The translations under genes were made by a program, and so were the position numbers. Of a DNA stretch of 64,000 nucleotides, positions 54,481 to 64,000 are shown one piece after another; position 1 is the first letter of the stretch, and every line of letters starts with the position of its first letter. The stretch is taken from contig CAZYAI010000006.1 of NCBI GenBank assembly GCA_964645625.1, positions 10,684 through 74,683 of the forward strand, given 5' to 3'. The notes under the pieces are model-generated. The model searched no databases. It saw nothing but the letters and a program-made list of their open reading frames with translations, and was not told where the DNA came from. The stretch is from AB-137-C09 sp964645625 (GTDB taxonomy: Bacteria > Pseudomonadota > Zetaproteobacteria > Mariprofundales > Mariprofundaceae).

Positions 54481-55044
54481 ATGAACACCACCTTAGTATA
54501 TCTTCACGGTCTTGCGTCAGCAGGAGCAGCTTCAGCAAAAGCGCAAGCATTGATGCAGATGTTCCCTAAGCAACGTGTATTAAGCCCTGATTTACCCGAC
54601 AAACCAGCCGATGCGATTGCTTTCCTTAACGATTGGCTGGCAAGCTTAACAGGGTCTGTAGCGTTGATTGGCAGTTCACTGGGCGGTTATTACGCTTGGC
54701 ATTATGGAGCGCGGTTTAACTGGCCTGTGGTAATGATAAATCCAGCCGTGGACAGCCAACGTTTGCCATCCTTACTCGGTGAGCACAAGAATTTTTATAC
54801 TGGCAATGTGTTTACCATCGATGAAGCAGACCTTTGCGCCCTGCAAGCCATCCAAACCACACCAGAAGCCTGCAACAACCCCTTGTTATTGCTTGATTAT
54901 GAAGATGAAGTACTCGATGCCGCCCACACCCTAAAAACATGGCAAGGGCATGCTACCATTCTATTATTTCCCGCAGGGAATCATCGTTTCGCACATATGA
55001 ACGAATCCGCCCCAGTGCTACGTCAACATTTAGGGTTGAGTTAA
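54481..55044 (+). CDS. yqiA: YqiA/YcfP family alpha/beta-hydrolase
   Basis: The 187-residue esterase begins MNTTLVYLHGLASAGAASAK, has the nucleophile IGSSLGGYYAWHYGA (Ser about residue 69), the acid LLLDYEDEVLD and the base NHRFAHM. These motifs and the size match E. coli YqiA (193 residues). CTGGAG nine bases before ATG 54481 sets the start. Its substrate is not known; the family is esterase-like. Confidence 0.85.
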   Translation: MNTTLVYLHGLASAGAASAKAQALMQMFPKQRVLSPDLPDKPADAIAFLNDWLASLTGSVALIGSSLGGYYAWHYGARFNWPVVMINPAVDSQRLPSLLGEHKNFYTGNVFTIDEADLCALQAIQTTPEACNNPLLLLDYEDEVLDAAHTLKTWQGHATILLFPAGNHRFAHMNESAPVLRQHLGLS

Positions 55045-55103
55045 ACAAGTATTGCGGTAACGAAAACACCCCATACGAATTTCATCACAAACGCACTTTC
55101 ATC

Positions 55104-55131
55104 ATCTGCGTGAATCTGTGTAATCTGCGGA
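55104..55131. repeat. short tandem repeat ATCTGCGGA type
   Basis: Three near-copies of an ATCTG(C/T)G(T/G)-A unit (ATCTGCGTGA, ATCTGTGTA, ATCTGCGGA) follow one another. The same phrase turns up in intergenic regions of many bacteria and may act as a repeat fragment. A weaker echo (TGTAATCTGCATCA) occurs at 18959. Confidence 0.5.
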
Positions 55132-55157
55132 TAATACTATTTAATCAAACTTCCCGT

Positions 55158-57407
55158 TTAACGACCGTGGGCTGCGTGGGTACCTGTTTTGGTTAACAAA
55201 TCATCGTGATTGACAATTTTGGAATGCGTTTCTTCGTTATCCGACGCGCCATGCATCAGACGACGTGCCATGAGGTGTACTTCGGGGTAATTGATTTTAC
55301 CTGTCCCCATCAATGGTACTTCTTCTACGCTGTAAATAATGCGTGGCACTTGGATTTCACTCATGCCTTTTTCTTTCGCTAAAGCACCAAGTTGCTTGCG
55401 ATTGGCATCTTCTTGGGTGGTTAACAATACCAATTGTTCACCCTTGGCAGGGTCGCTGAAAGACACCACAGCATGATGTTGCTCTGGCCAACATTCGGCA
55501 ACCAGTTCTTCAACGGCGGTGAGCGATACCATTTCGCCAGCGATTTTTGCAAAGCGTTTGACTCGCCCTTGAATAAAGACAAAACCTTCATCATCAATGC
55601 GAACAATATCACCCGTATCATACCAGCCACGTTCTGGTGGTGTTAAGCGACCAGGTCGAGAGCTCAGTAAATAACCCGCCATCACGTTAGGTCCCTTCAC
55701 CAGCAAGCGACCAGCACCACGAATACCCTGCACTGCCACTAATCGGTGCTGAATACCTGGCAACAAACGCCCAACGCTACCTTTTTTGTAATAGATCGGC
55801 GTATTGACCGATAATACTGGGCTGGTTTCGGTCGCGCCATAACCTTCAAAAATACGGATGCCGAATTTCTCCATCCACAGTTCACGGGTTTCATCTTGCA
55901 GCTTTTCAGCTCCTGCAACCACGTAACGTAAGGAGTAAAAATCGTAAGGGTGGGCATATTTGCCATAACCTGCCAAAAACACATTAGTACCAAACAGCAC
56001 GGTGGCATTAAGGTCATACGCTTCTTCTGGAATCGCTTTGTAATGCAGTGGTGAAGGGTACAAAAACATGTGCATGCCATTAAGTACGGAGTTCATCGCT
56101 CCAGCCGTTAAACCAAAGGAATGAAACAGCGGCAGCGCATTAAGGCAAACATCGGCAGGCGTGAAGTTGGCGCGCGCAGCCATTTGAGCCACGTTTGCCA
56201 ATACGTTTTTATGCGTGAGTACCACCCCTTTGGGTGAACCTTCTGAACCTGAGGTGTACAAAATCACCGCTGGATCTTGTGAGCCAACACGGTTCATGTG
56301 ACGGTAGAGCGTCAATCGTGGCATGTAAGCGCAAGCCAATGCTTTGAGTTTACGACCTAAAGTAGCCTGTGGTTTCACATCCTCTAGGTACACAATGGTG
56401 CAATAAGCCTCTAGCGCAGCAATACGCTCCTCAAGTTCGCCCGCTTCCACAAATTTGTGTGAGGTAATGATGGTGTTCACTTTCGCTGTACGAATAGCCG
56501 AAAGTAAAGCCGCAGGCCCCATGGTGTAGTTAAGCATGGTCGGTACATAGCTACGACTTTGTAGTGCAAAAAAGGATACAATCACAGCCGACACATTGGG
56601 TAATAACACGCCAATGGGCGCACCAGCTTCTTCGTCGCGCAAGTAAGGGTGCAATAAATCAGCCAACAAAAACGAACGGGTAAATAACTGACGGTAATTG
56701 AGCGGATTACGCTCTACATCCTCCACAATCGGGTGGTTAGAACCATGAATCTTACTTGCCTCTACCAAGGCATCCCAAATACGGCGACGGTAAGTTGTCG
56801 ATTCAAAAATCATTTCGGACATAATGTCCGCTAACACATTACCAGCCTTCTCTCGCCGTTCACGGGCAGATAAATTATCGGGTAACTCAAGATCATGGGC
56901 TGGTAATATCGTCAAACGAATTTGCGGGAACCAGCGCAGACGCGCTTGCCCTTTAAGGTAAGAAAAACGTGTGTATTGCGCGCCATCAATACGCACAGGA
57001 ACAATTTTAGCCCCTGCCCGATCAGCCGCCATACCAGGCCCTGCATAGATCTTCATCAACGAACCTGTGGCTGTAATGCGCCCTTCAGGGAAGATCATCA
57101 CGCGATTATTTGCTTTGAGGTGCGCAATCAGCGTTTTCATCGCCATAGGGTCGCTGTTATTCATCGGAAAGAGCGTGATAAAGGGTTTAAGAAAACGAAA
57201 CCACCATGTTTTTTCAAACGAATTATGAATGGCATAACTGATGTCATCACCAAGGAACAAGCCCAATAACACACCATCAAGCAACGAAGTATGGTTAGCC
57301 ACGATCAGTACGCGATCACCCGCACTGTTTAAGTTATCCATACCATCAATTTTTAGACGGTAAGCCCATTTAAAGCATGTACGGACAATCCAAACGATCA
57401 ATCGCAT
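55158..57407 (-). CDS. aas: Aas-like bifunctional acyltransferase / acyl-ACP synthetase
   Basis: The 749-residue protein fuses a PlsC-type acyltransferase (NHTSLLDGVLL, about residues 37-47; FPEGRITATGSL) to an AMP-forming ligase (ILYTSGSEGSPKGVVLTHKN, EGYGATETSPVLS, YDTGDIVRIDDEG). In E. coli this fusion re-acylates lysophosphatidylethanolamine and activates fatty acids on ACP at the inner membrane. AGGAG eight bases before ATG 57407 fixes the start; the frame is open further upstream through a repeat. It is convergent with the YqiA-like gene. Confidence 0.85.
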   Translation of the reverse strand: MRLIVWIVRTCFKWAYRLKIDGMDNLNSAGDRVLIVANHTSLLDGVLLGLFLGDDISYAIHNSFEKTWWFRFLKPFITLFPMNNSDPMAMKTLIAHLKANNRVMIFPEGRITATGSLMKIYAGPGMAADRAGAKIVPVRIDGAQYTRFSYLKGQARLRWFPQIRLTILPAHDLELPDNLSARERREKAGNVLADIMSEMIFESTTYRRRIWDALVEASKIHGSNHPIVEDVERNPLNYRQLFTRSFLLADLLHPYLRDEEAGAPIGVLLPNVSAVIVSFFALQSRSYVPTMLNYTMGPAALLSAIRTAKVNTIITSHKFVEAGELEERIAALEAYCTIVYLEDVKPQATLGRKLKALACAYMPRLTLYRHMNRVGSQDPAVILYTSGSEGSPKGVVLTHKNVLANVAQMAARANFTPADVCLNALPLFHSFGLTAGAMNSVLNGMHMFLYPSPLHYKAIPEEAYDLNATVLFGTNVFLAGYGKYAHPYDFYSLRYVVAGAEKLQDETRELWMEKFGIRIFEGYGATETSPVLSVNTPIYYKKGSVGRLLPGIQHRLVAVQGIRGAGRLLVKGPNVMAGYLLSSRPGRLTPPERGWYDTGDIVRIDDEGFVFIQGRVKRFAKIAGEMVSLTAVEELVAECWPEQHHAVVSFSDPAKGEQLVLLTTQEDANRKQLGALAKEKGMSEIQVPRIIYSVEEVPLMGTGKINYPEVHLMARRLMHGASDNEETHSKIVNHDDLLTKTGTHAAHGR

Positions 57408-57801
57408 CCAAACCACTCCTTTTAAACATGAAATGTTAGCCATACAATCAACGGGCATGACGTTTTGACGCGCTGTAGCAACGATATTCCATACCACGGA
57501 GTAACAAAATGCCATGCTCGTTACGACAAGCACCGATCATCACAAAAGCGCGCTAACCCGCTAAGCTTGCGGGTTTCACAAACGAAATCAATTTTTTTAT
57601 CTTGGTGTATGACGAAACTGGTTATTTAGAACCTTGGTGATAGTTAAAACACCTACTTAAAAGTAAACTTCTACAGCTATCAAGCGCGGCTATTTGTTGC
57701 CGAGAAAACAATCCTAGTTATGATGTGTGCGCCTATTAACGGGTGTGGCGTTTATCATTCAGGTCACACACCATGTTTAAATCGTAAGGAGCGTTGCTAC
57801 C
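57408..57801. other. intergenic region between aas and the surface-protein gene
   Basis: No gene was found. It holds the repeat at 57450-57522 and a hairpin AACCCGC-TAAGCTT-GCGGGTT (57555-57575). The ribosome site AAGGAG for the surface-protein gene lies at 57786-57791. The promoter of that gene must be here, but no convincing -35/-10 pair was chosen. Confidence 0.6.
57450..57522 (+). repeat. palindromic repeat family A, most complete copy
   Basis: The arms AACGGGCATGACGTTTTG (57450-57467) and CAAAATGCCATGCTCGTT (57505-57522) pair in 15 of 18 positions. The core GACGCGCTGTAGCAACGATA and TTCCATACCACGGAGTAA between them is shared with the other copies. It is non-coding. Confidence 0.7.
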
Positions 57802-60800
57802 GTGCAAAGATTGGGTCAATTTAGCGTTGTCATAGGATGTTTGCTATTGCTCTTAGGCAACAGCCTTAATGCTTGGGCGCACAACGTCGGGCAGGCGCAA
57901 ACCTCTAAGTTTTTTGACCCTGACACCGTGCAAATGCTCAAAGACCGCGCTTCTGGTGCTGCCGCTGGTGGACCTGGTTTACGGCAGGGTGATATCATTT
58001 CTTACATCGTGGAATCCGTCCCTGCGCCTAATGGTGCAACCTTGGGTGCGGCTGGCTATATTACCGATTATATTCCACCCGGTGTCGAAGTCGTCGGCGC
58101 ACACTTTGTCAGCAAAGTACCTGACCCAACCAAGTACGATGGCTGGGCCTACGTCGATGCAACCATGCCTTCCCCAGGCATTTTATCCGACGGTTGGGGG
58201 CAAAATGGTGGTCTAAAACAAACGTATTTGCCGCCATTTGGCCAAGGCAACCTCGCCAATGGTGTGCAAGATACGGGGGTCTTTTTCTCTACTGACCCGC
58301 GTACTGCGCGTATAGCCATCCCTTATGATATTACCCTCTGCACCAAGGCTGCACTGGCAGGCACACAACTGAGCTTTTTGGTTTATAATCAATGGGATTA
58401 TGATCAATTTGTAGCCTTTGGTGATAAAAACAATGCCTGTATATCACCGCTTTACCCCAGCCCTAAGCTTCTTGTAGGGGGCGCAGGTAGAGGAAACCCC
58501 CCAGTATTGGATTTAAGCGGTGTAGGCATCGGCCCTTGGGTCGGCTTGGCCTCCCCTGTTGCAGGTCCTAACACCTTTTACAGCAATGACTTTAATCCAG
58601 CAGGCGACCTGAATATCGCCCTAAATTCGGTGGCAGACTTTTACAGCCAAGGGCCATGGCAGCGCGTTCAACATACTGGGGCATTGATCGGTGGCACAGG
58701 TGCGGTTACACCTGCCATCGCTCGTGGTGTCGATACCATTACAGCTGTGCCTGCTACAGGTGGTTGGGCATTATCTACGGCAAACCCTTTGCCCCGCACC
58801 ACCAACGCCATTCGTTTTGCGATTGGTGAACGTGTGGTTGGAGGCGTTGAGCATGTGCGCGTCAAAGTGCGTATTTATGACTTAGCAGCCTTTGGCGCAG
58901 GTTCACCCGCAGGTTGTATTCCCAGCACCATGCTAGGCGGTAATTGCGCTATTGACCCCTACACCAATTTATCTTCGGTATTTGGTGCCGATGCCTCAGG
59001 CGGCGCGCAGGGTGGTAAAGACCATGCCTACGCTTACCTTGGACCATCCCAAGCCAATAACAATGCGCAATTGGTTACCACCAAAGCTGTGGTTGCCGTA
59101 TCTGCGGCGGCTACAGGGCCTTGGATTGCGACCGATGGTGCATTTTTGCAGGTGGGGCAATTTGTTAAATACCGTTTAACCTACTTAAACGCTGCTTCAG
59201 CAACGCTGACCAATGTCGTCATCAGTGATATTATTGATGCAGGTTCTGCCATCTATGCAGGCTCTGCCTCTACAGGCAATCCGTTTTTAGGGCTGCCAAC
59301 GGTACTAGCCAACAAGGTAACGTGGCCGATGATTCCCGTGCTCATGCCTGGTGGTGGTGGCAACGTGGAATTGGTGGTACAAATTACGGGGGCTGGTGTT
59401 GGTGGCATTAGCAGCAACCAGATTTTTGGCACGGCAATCGCCCCCAATGGCATGACGGTGGTGGATTCCTACGCTGCGGCTGTATCCACCATCGTCGGCT
59501 TAGGTGTCGGTTTACCGCCGTTGATTACACAAAGCAAAACAGCAACCCCTACTGCCGTGGCGACAGGTCAGCCGATTCATTACACCATTACTTTGGATAA
59601 TCCTGGTGGTGCGATCAGCGCGCCAGCACGCGGCAATAACAAAATAAAAAATGGGCTTATCTACCCTGCTACTGCCAGCCCTACCGCTGGTCTGATTGTC
59701 GGCGACAGCTTCCCTAAAACCCTGCTGGCGAATGATGTAACCTTCACCCTCGCTTCCACCACCATGACGTTAACAGACACCACCACAGGGGTTGCCTACC
59801 CGATGTTGGCAGGGGCGAATTTTACGGAGGACACAGTCACCCGCCCTGGCGATGTCTTTTGGGATATTACCACCTTCCCAGCACTGCACCCACGCGCTGG
59901 CTTAGCCTTCGACTTCCTCAACAGCAGGCTGCAAATCGATTTTTATGCCACCGCAACCACCCTTACTCCTGGTGTCTATTACAACGGTATTGAAGCGTAT
60001 CTTGGTGATAGTTTTTCTGGTAAAGATGTGACCAAAATGGCGATCAACCAAGCTCCCGTCACTATTGGTGCTGCGCCATCGTTTGCTGGCGCAAGTAAAG
60101 TTGCGGTGGATGTTAATGGTGGTTTGCTGTTACCGGGCGATGATGTGCGTTATGATTTTACCCTAACCAATACGGGGCAAGCAGCCACCACCACGCTCAC
60201 CATGGTTGACCCTATCCCTACAGGATCAAATTTCGTCGTCGGTTCAGTCCTTGCACCAACTGCGACCATTACCTATTTCGATCAATACAGCGCGCCCTAT
60301 ATTCCCGTAGGACTTACAGGTGCGGTTGATCCTTATGTGCGTAGCGTCAAGCTGGTCTATGGTGTGATTGCTGTCGGTGCATCGGTAACACCATCGCTTA
60401 CCGTGCGTTTACCCACGCCAAACGTCGATGGCTTACAACTGTTGAATCAGGCAAGCATTGACGTGTATGCTGGTTTGACCTTCTTACAATTCCTTACCGA
60501 CGACCCCAACCAAGCAGGCACGCAAGACCCCACCAGTATTTTGGTAACGGCAAAACCTGACTACAGCACCTCCACCAAAACGGTGTTGGTCAATGGTGCG
60601 GCCTCTACGCAGGTCTCGCCTGGTGATGCGATAAGCTACACCATCAACCTGTTGGACAGTGGCAGATCCAGCAACAGTGCCACCAACGTCATGGTGCAAG
60701 ATACCGTTGACCTCACCAAGCTAGAAAACATCGTACTCGGCGTAACGCCAGCAGGTTGGGGTGTGGTAGGGCCTGATCCGTACACAGGGTTAATTACTTG

Positions 60801-63800
60801 GACTGCGCCAGTATTACCCCATGGTGCAAGCGCGACATTCAGCTTCACCGCCGATGTTAAACTCAATGTTAGCAACGGCAGCACGGTGAACAACGCAGCG
60901 GTCATCAGCTCAGATCAAACCACAGCCGTGACCATTAATGCCCCGACCCTCACCGTCCCTACCACCACGGTGACAGGTACGATTTTCAACGACAATAACA
61001 GCAATGCCACGCAACAAGCAGGTGAAAGCGGCATACAAAACGTCACCGTTGCCCTGCGCGTACCAGGCTTTGCTAGTGATATTATTGTTGCCAGCACCGA
61101 TGCCAACGGCAACTACGCCTTGATTGCACCGATTGCAGGCGATTGGTATGTGCAAGTCACCGATGATTTTGGTGTCATCACAGGACGCACCTTAACCACG
61201 GCAAGTAATCCGCTGGCGGTGAACCTCGCCAATGGCACAACCACCACAGGGCAAAACTTTGGCTACGCACCCTTGCCAACACCTGCTGTCATCAACGGTA
61301 CTATCTTCAACGATGCCAATGGCAATGCCATCAAAGACGTGGGTGAGACTGGTTACAACGGTGTCAGTATCACCTTAAAAAATGCGGCTAATGTCACCTT
61401 GGCTACAACCACCACCAATGCCAGCGGCGGCTATGCCTTTTCGGGGCTCACCCCCGGCAATTACACCCTGAACGTTACCGATACCGCAGCGGTGCTGGCG
61501 AATGATTACCTCACCACCCCACTCACGATTTCCCCCTATTCGGTGGTAGGGTTAGCGTTACTGGAAACACGCACGGTCGATTTCGGCTACCGCTTAGGCA
61601 GTCGCGTGGGTGACTTGGTGTATAACGACTTGGATGCCTCAGGAACATGGACCTTGGGCGACTCTGCCGTTGCTGGCATTAGCATGGAATTGCGCCCCGT
61701 TGGCGGCGGCGCAGGAACGGCCTTGCAAACGACCACCACCGATGCCACAGGTGCTTACCTCTTCCAAGGTGTTGCCCCAGGTAATTACGATGTCTATGCC
61801 GATGCGGGTGGTGTGTTATCTGCGTTTACCGCAACCACCGCTGTGACTTCCCCCTATACCACCACGGTCATCGCTGGAGTCGATAATTACGCCATTGATT
61901 TTGGCTATGTCAGCTTGCCTGCAATCAATGTCACCAAAACCACCAGCACCGGTGTGGTGGGTTTTAACGAAGCCGTGCATTATACCATTACGGTGAACAA
62001 CACAGGGGGCGCGGCTGCCAACTTCCTCGTCCGAGATATATTACCCACCACCACGCCACTGCTCACCGTTCCGCCCTACACCATGTCCACCAGTAACTTC
62101 CTCTACCTGAGTACCGACAGTGTCACCCTTAATGGCGCGCCTTTTACCATTCCTGTGCAACCTGTGTTATATGGCACACAACCCACATGGTCAGGTTTCA
62201 CCCTGCCTGCTGCTTCGAGCTTGGTGATTCAGTTCACCGCTTTTTCTGGTGCGAACGAAGGTTTAAACTACAACGGCGTGCATACCGAGTACAATAACAC
62301 AGCCATACCGCCCGCGACGGTGCAGGAGTTCCCCAACCTTGCTACGGTGTTGGTATCCGATGTGGGTAAAGTCACCAAGCGGGTGGCGGCAATCAACGGT
62401 GTATTATGGTCTGGTACAGGTACACCAACGGTGGCAGCTAACGATGTCATCAACTATGAAGTACAAATTCGTAACACGCCAGCCGCGCTGGCTCATACCG
62501 TGTCCATCATGCGCGACTATTTACCCACGGGCTTCACCTACAAAGCCAATTCCGCTTTTGTAACCGACACGGTAAATTACCCTTTGGGTGTAGCCGTAGT
62601 TGGCACGCAAGTAGGCAACACCGTCACCTTTACCATGCCCGCGCTTAACCCATCCACTGGCGCGGCCTACCCTGGCACGATCACACTGAACTTTGATGCT
62701 TATGCCGCCACAGGCGTTACAGGCACGTTCACCGATAATGCCAGCATGTTGGTATCGGTGAACGCGTTACTGCCCATTGATGTTTATTCAGGCGACACCG
62801 CAGCGGTATCGTTGGCACAATACCGTATTGGCGACACGGTGTTTTTTGACAACAATGCCGATGGTTTATTGAACGTAGGGGATAGCTACGCAGCCAATGT
62901 TACACTGGAACTACGCCCCATCGGTGGTGGTGTCGGTTCAGCGATTGCAACGGCAACCACAGATGCTTTAGGGCAGTACGGCTTCCTCATCAATACCGCT
63001 GGTAGTTATGATGTGGTGGTGACAGATACCGCTGGTATCTTGCTTGGCCATGCCTCTTCTACTGGTGGCAAAACACAGACGGCGACGGTCACAACATTAA
63101 GCACCCGCGATTTAGCGCGTGATTTTGGTTATATTCCCCCCGCCTTGTCCGCCGTTATTGAAGGCACGGTGTTTGACGATGGCAATAACAACACCGTCAA
63201 AGATGTTGGCGAGGCTGGCATTCCTGCCGTGACCTTGGGTTTGTACAACCTCTTTGGTACGCTCATCAATACTTACAGCACGCCTGTGGGTGGCACATTC
63301 CGCTTTGCTGGCATTGCTGGCGGTCTCTACCAAATCAACGTCATCACCCCACCAGCAGGCTACGGCGGTACGTCGATTGCGCTGCCATTGAGTGTCAACG
63401 TCCCTGACGGCACAACCAGCACAGGGCATGACATCGGTTATATTCCCTTTGGCTCACTGGCAGGCAATATCTTTAGCGACAGTAACGGCGATGGCATCAA
63501 GCAAGCCACAGAAACCACAGGCTTTGCTGGCGTGGTGGTGCAACGCTACAACGCTGCTATGACCTTGATTGATACCTACACCACCGATGCCAATGGCGAT
63601 TACCTGTTCTCCAAAATTCCTGCGGGCGACTATTATGTTCAAGTCGATGGACTTACAGCACCCGTCAACCACAGCGGCACGACCAGCCAGCCACTGGCAC
63701 TGACCGTGGTCAATGCGGTGGTCAACAGTGGCAATCATATGGGCTATCAACCCAATGGTAATGTTGCAGGTACGGTGTTTTTGGATGCCAATGCCAACGG

Positions 63801-64000
63801 CGTAAAAGATGCTGGCGAAACAAGCACTTTTGCAGGCGTGACCATCGATCGTTACACCTTGGCGATGAACTATATTGATTCCTACACCACCGATGTAAAC
63901 GGACAGTATCAATTCAATCTGCTGCCTGCTGGCGATTATTACGTACAGGTGCGACTTGACCCTGTGGGCTATGGCGCAACCACCACGCAACCACGCAAAA
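57802..64000 (+). CDS. giant secreted surface protein with DUF11-like and SdrD-B-like repeats, 3' end outside window
   Basis: One frame with no stop runs from GTG 57802 to the window edge, at least 2,066 codons; AAGGAG lies ten bases before the GTG. Residues 1-27 are a signal peptide ending SLNAWA. Residues 28-420 are a unique N-terminal region. DUF11-like Ig domains start near residues 422, 575, 763, 921, 1373 and 1522 (for example PIHYTITLDNPGG and VSPGDAISYTINL). SdrD-B-like calcium-type domains start near 1057, 1163, 1264, 1672, 1784, 1884 and 1985, with GTVFDDGNNNTVKDVGE-like motifs. It is probably an adhesin or surface-layer protein; its C-terminal export or anchoring signal is not visible. 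Confidence 0.85.
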   Translation, partial: MQRLGQFSVVIGCLLLLLGNSLNAWAHNVGQAQTSKFFDPDTVQMLKDRASGAAAGGPGLRQGDIISYIVESVPAPNGATLGAAGYITDYIPPGVEVVGAHFVSKVPDPTKYDGWAYVDATMPSPGILSDGWGQNGGLKQTYLPPFGQGNLANGVQDTGVFFSTDPRTARIAIPYDITLCTKAALAGTQLSFLVYNQWDYDQFVAFGDKNNACISPLYPSPKLLVGGAGRGNPPVLDLSGVGIGPWVGLASPVAGPNTFYSNDFNPAGDLNIALNSVADFYSQGPWQRVQHTGALIGGTGAVTPAIARGVDTITAVPATGGWALSTANPLPRTTNAIRFAIGERVVGGVEHVRVKVRIYDLAAFGAGSPAGCIPSTMLGGNCAIDPYTNLSSVFGADASGGAQGGKDHAYAYLGPSQANNNAQLVTTKAVVAVSAAATGPWIATDGAFLQVGQFVKYRLTYLNAASATLTNVVISDIIDAGSAIYAGSASTGNPFLGLPTVLANKVTWPMIPVLMPGGGGNVELVVQITGAGVGGISSNQIFGTAIAPNGMTVVDSYAAAVSTIVGLGVGLPPLITQSKTATPTAVATGQPIHYTITLDNPGGAISAPARGNNKIKNGLIYPATASPTAGLIVGDSFPKTLLANDVTFTLASTTMTLTDTTTGVAYPMLAGANFTEDTVTRPGDVFWDITTFPALHPRAGLAFDFLNSRLQIDFYATATTLTPGVYYNGIEAYLGDSFSGKDVTKMAINQAPVTIGAAPSFAGASKVAVDVNGGLLLPGDDVRYDFTLTNTGQAATTTLTMVDPIPTGSNFVVGSVLAPTATITYFDQYSAPYIPVGLTGAVDPYVRSVKLVYGVIAVGASVTPSLTVRLPTPNVDGLQLLNQASIDVYAGLTFLQFLTDDPNQAGTQDPTSILVTAKPDYSTSTKTVLVNGAASTQVSPGDAISYTINLLDSGRSSNSATNVMVQDTVDLTKLENIVLGVTPAGWGVVGPDPYTGLITWTAPVLPHGASATFSFTADVKLNVSNGSTVNNAAVISSDQTTAVTINAPTLTVPTTTVTGTIFNDNNSNATQQAGESGIQNVTVALRVPGFASDIIVASTDANGNYALIAPIAGDWYVQVTDDFGVITGRTLTTASNPLAVNLANGTTTTGQNFGYAPLPTPAVINGTIFNDANGNAIKDVGETGYNGVSITLKNAANVTLATTTTNASGGYAFSGLTPGNYTLNVTDTAAVLANDYLTTPLTISPYSVVGLALLETRTVDFGYRLGSRVGDLVYNDLDASGTWTLGDSAVAGISMELRPVGGGAGTALQTTTTDATGAYLFQGVAPGNYDVYADAGGVLSAFTATTAVTSPYTTTVIAGVDNYAIDFGYVSLPAINVTKTTSTGVVGFNEAVHYTITVNNTGGAAANFLVRDILPTTTPLLTVPPYTMSTSNFLYLSTDSVTLNGAPFTIPVQPVLYGTQPTWSGFTLPAASSLVIQFTAFSGANEGLNYNGVHTEYNNTAIPPATVQEFPNLATVLVSDVGKVTKRVAAINGVLWSGTGTPTVAANDVINYEVQIRNTPAALAHTVSIMRDYLPTGFTYKANSAFVTDTVNYPLGVAVVGTQVGNTVTFTMPALNPSTGAAYPGTITLNFDAYAATGVTGTFTDNASMLVSVNALLPIDVYSGDTAAVSLAQYRIGDTVFFDNNADGLLNVGDSYAANVTLELRPIGGGVGSAIATATTDALGQYGFLINTAGSYDVVVTDTAGILLGHASSTGGKTQTATVTTLSTRDLARDFGYIPPALSAVIEGTVFDDGNNNTVKDVGEAGIPAVTLGLYNLFGTLINTYSTPVGGTFRFAGIAGGLYQINVITPPAGYGGTSIALPLSVNVPDGTTSTGHDIGYIPFGSLAGNIFSDSNGDGIKQATETTGFAGVVVQRYNAAMTLIDTYTTDANGDYLFSKIPAGDYYVQVDGLTAPVNHSGTTSQPLALTVVNAVVNSGNHMGYQPNGNVAGTVFLDANANGVKDAGETSTFAGVTIDRYTLAMNYIDSYTTDVNGQYQFNLLPAGDYYVQVRLDPVGYGATTTQPRK

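Noticed and set aside
57408..57533. 42 extra N-terminal residues for the Aas-like protein
   Set aside because: The upstream part runs through a repeat copy, and ATG 57407 has AGGAG eight bases upstream.
57802..64000. Many short open frames on both strands under the surface-protein gene
   Set aside because: They are shadows of one continuous plus-strand frame with strong domain motifs.
60970..64000. CRISPR-like periodicity
   Set aside because: The repeats are protein-level domains of about 100 codons with diverged DNA; there are no short identical repeats separated by spacers.

Overview
The window reads as ordinary chromosome of a Gram-negative proteobacterium. Evidence for this is LptD, RlpA and MltB lipoprotein and periplasmic murein enzymes, UbiG, class Ia NrdAB, a c-type cytochrome, and the gene order lepA-lepB-DUF4845-rnc-era-recO, which is typical of beta-, gamma- and zeta-proteobacteria. 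I cannot fix the genus from sequence alone. No tRNA, rRNA, CRISPR, prophage or insertion sequence was seen.

Region by region. (1) 1-4.4 kb: a truncated PolB-like exonuclease, a DUF6164 protein and an exopolyphosphatase on the minus strand, divergent from ubiG, a CinA-like gene and a membrane coiled-coil gene. (2) 4.4-9.2 kb: a SbcD/YhaO-like nuclease and its SbcC/YhaN-like ATPase partner, the latter broken by an in-frame TAA. (3) 9.3-10.8 kb: two AT-rich genes, a GRDP-like protein and a protein with a Ser/Cys/Gly tail, probably foreign. (4) 10.8-21.8 kb: ydbH, then lepA-lepB-DUF4845-rnc-era-recO, then a large DUF748/AsmA-like gene. (5) 22-30.2 kb, minus: slt with a PspA-like gene, fabI-aroC, a PilZ protein, and a tight five-gene operon (GT2, two DUF1538 membrane proteins, a PII-like and a CBS protein). 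(6) 30.3-43 kb, minus: mltB, two rlpA-like genes, recA-recX-alaS, thrB-bioB and nadA-ompA-like-LOG. (7) 43.2-49.7 kb: a DUF190-Crp pair divergent from a small cytochrome c across a control region with two perfect palindromes, then nrdAB and grxC. (8) 49.8-57.4 kb: comF, bioF-bioH, lptD, a YqiA-like esterase and an Aas-like fusion. (9) 57.8 kb to the end: one huge open reading frame for a secreted multi-domain surface protein (DUF11-like and SdrD-B-like repeats) that runs off the window.

Genes cluster by theme: envelope building (LptD, YdbH, DUF748, Slt, MltB, RlpA, LepB, Aas), DNA maintenance (RecA, RecX, RecO, SbcCD-like, NrdAB) and cofactor synthesis (BioB, BioF, BioH, NadA, UbiG). Between the genes lie several families of short palindromic repeats; one family of about 70-100 bp has at least four clear and two decayed copies here, and another has 22-bp terminal inverted repeats. 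A cluster of DnaA-box-like sites with helical spacing sits at 39.32-39.38 kb.
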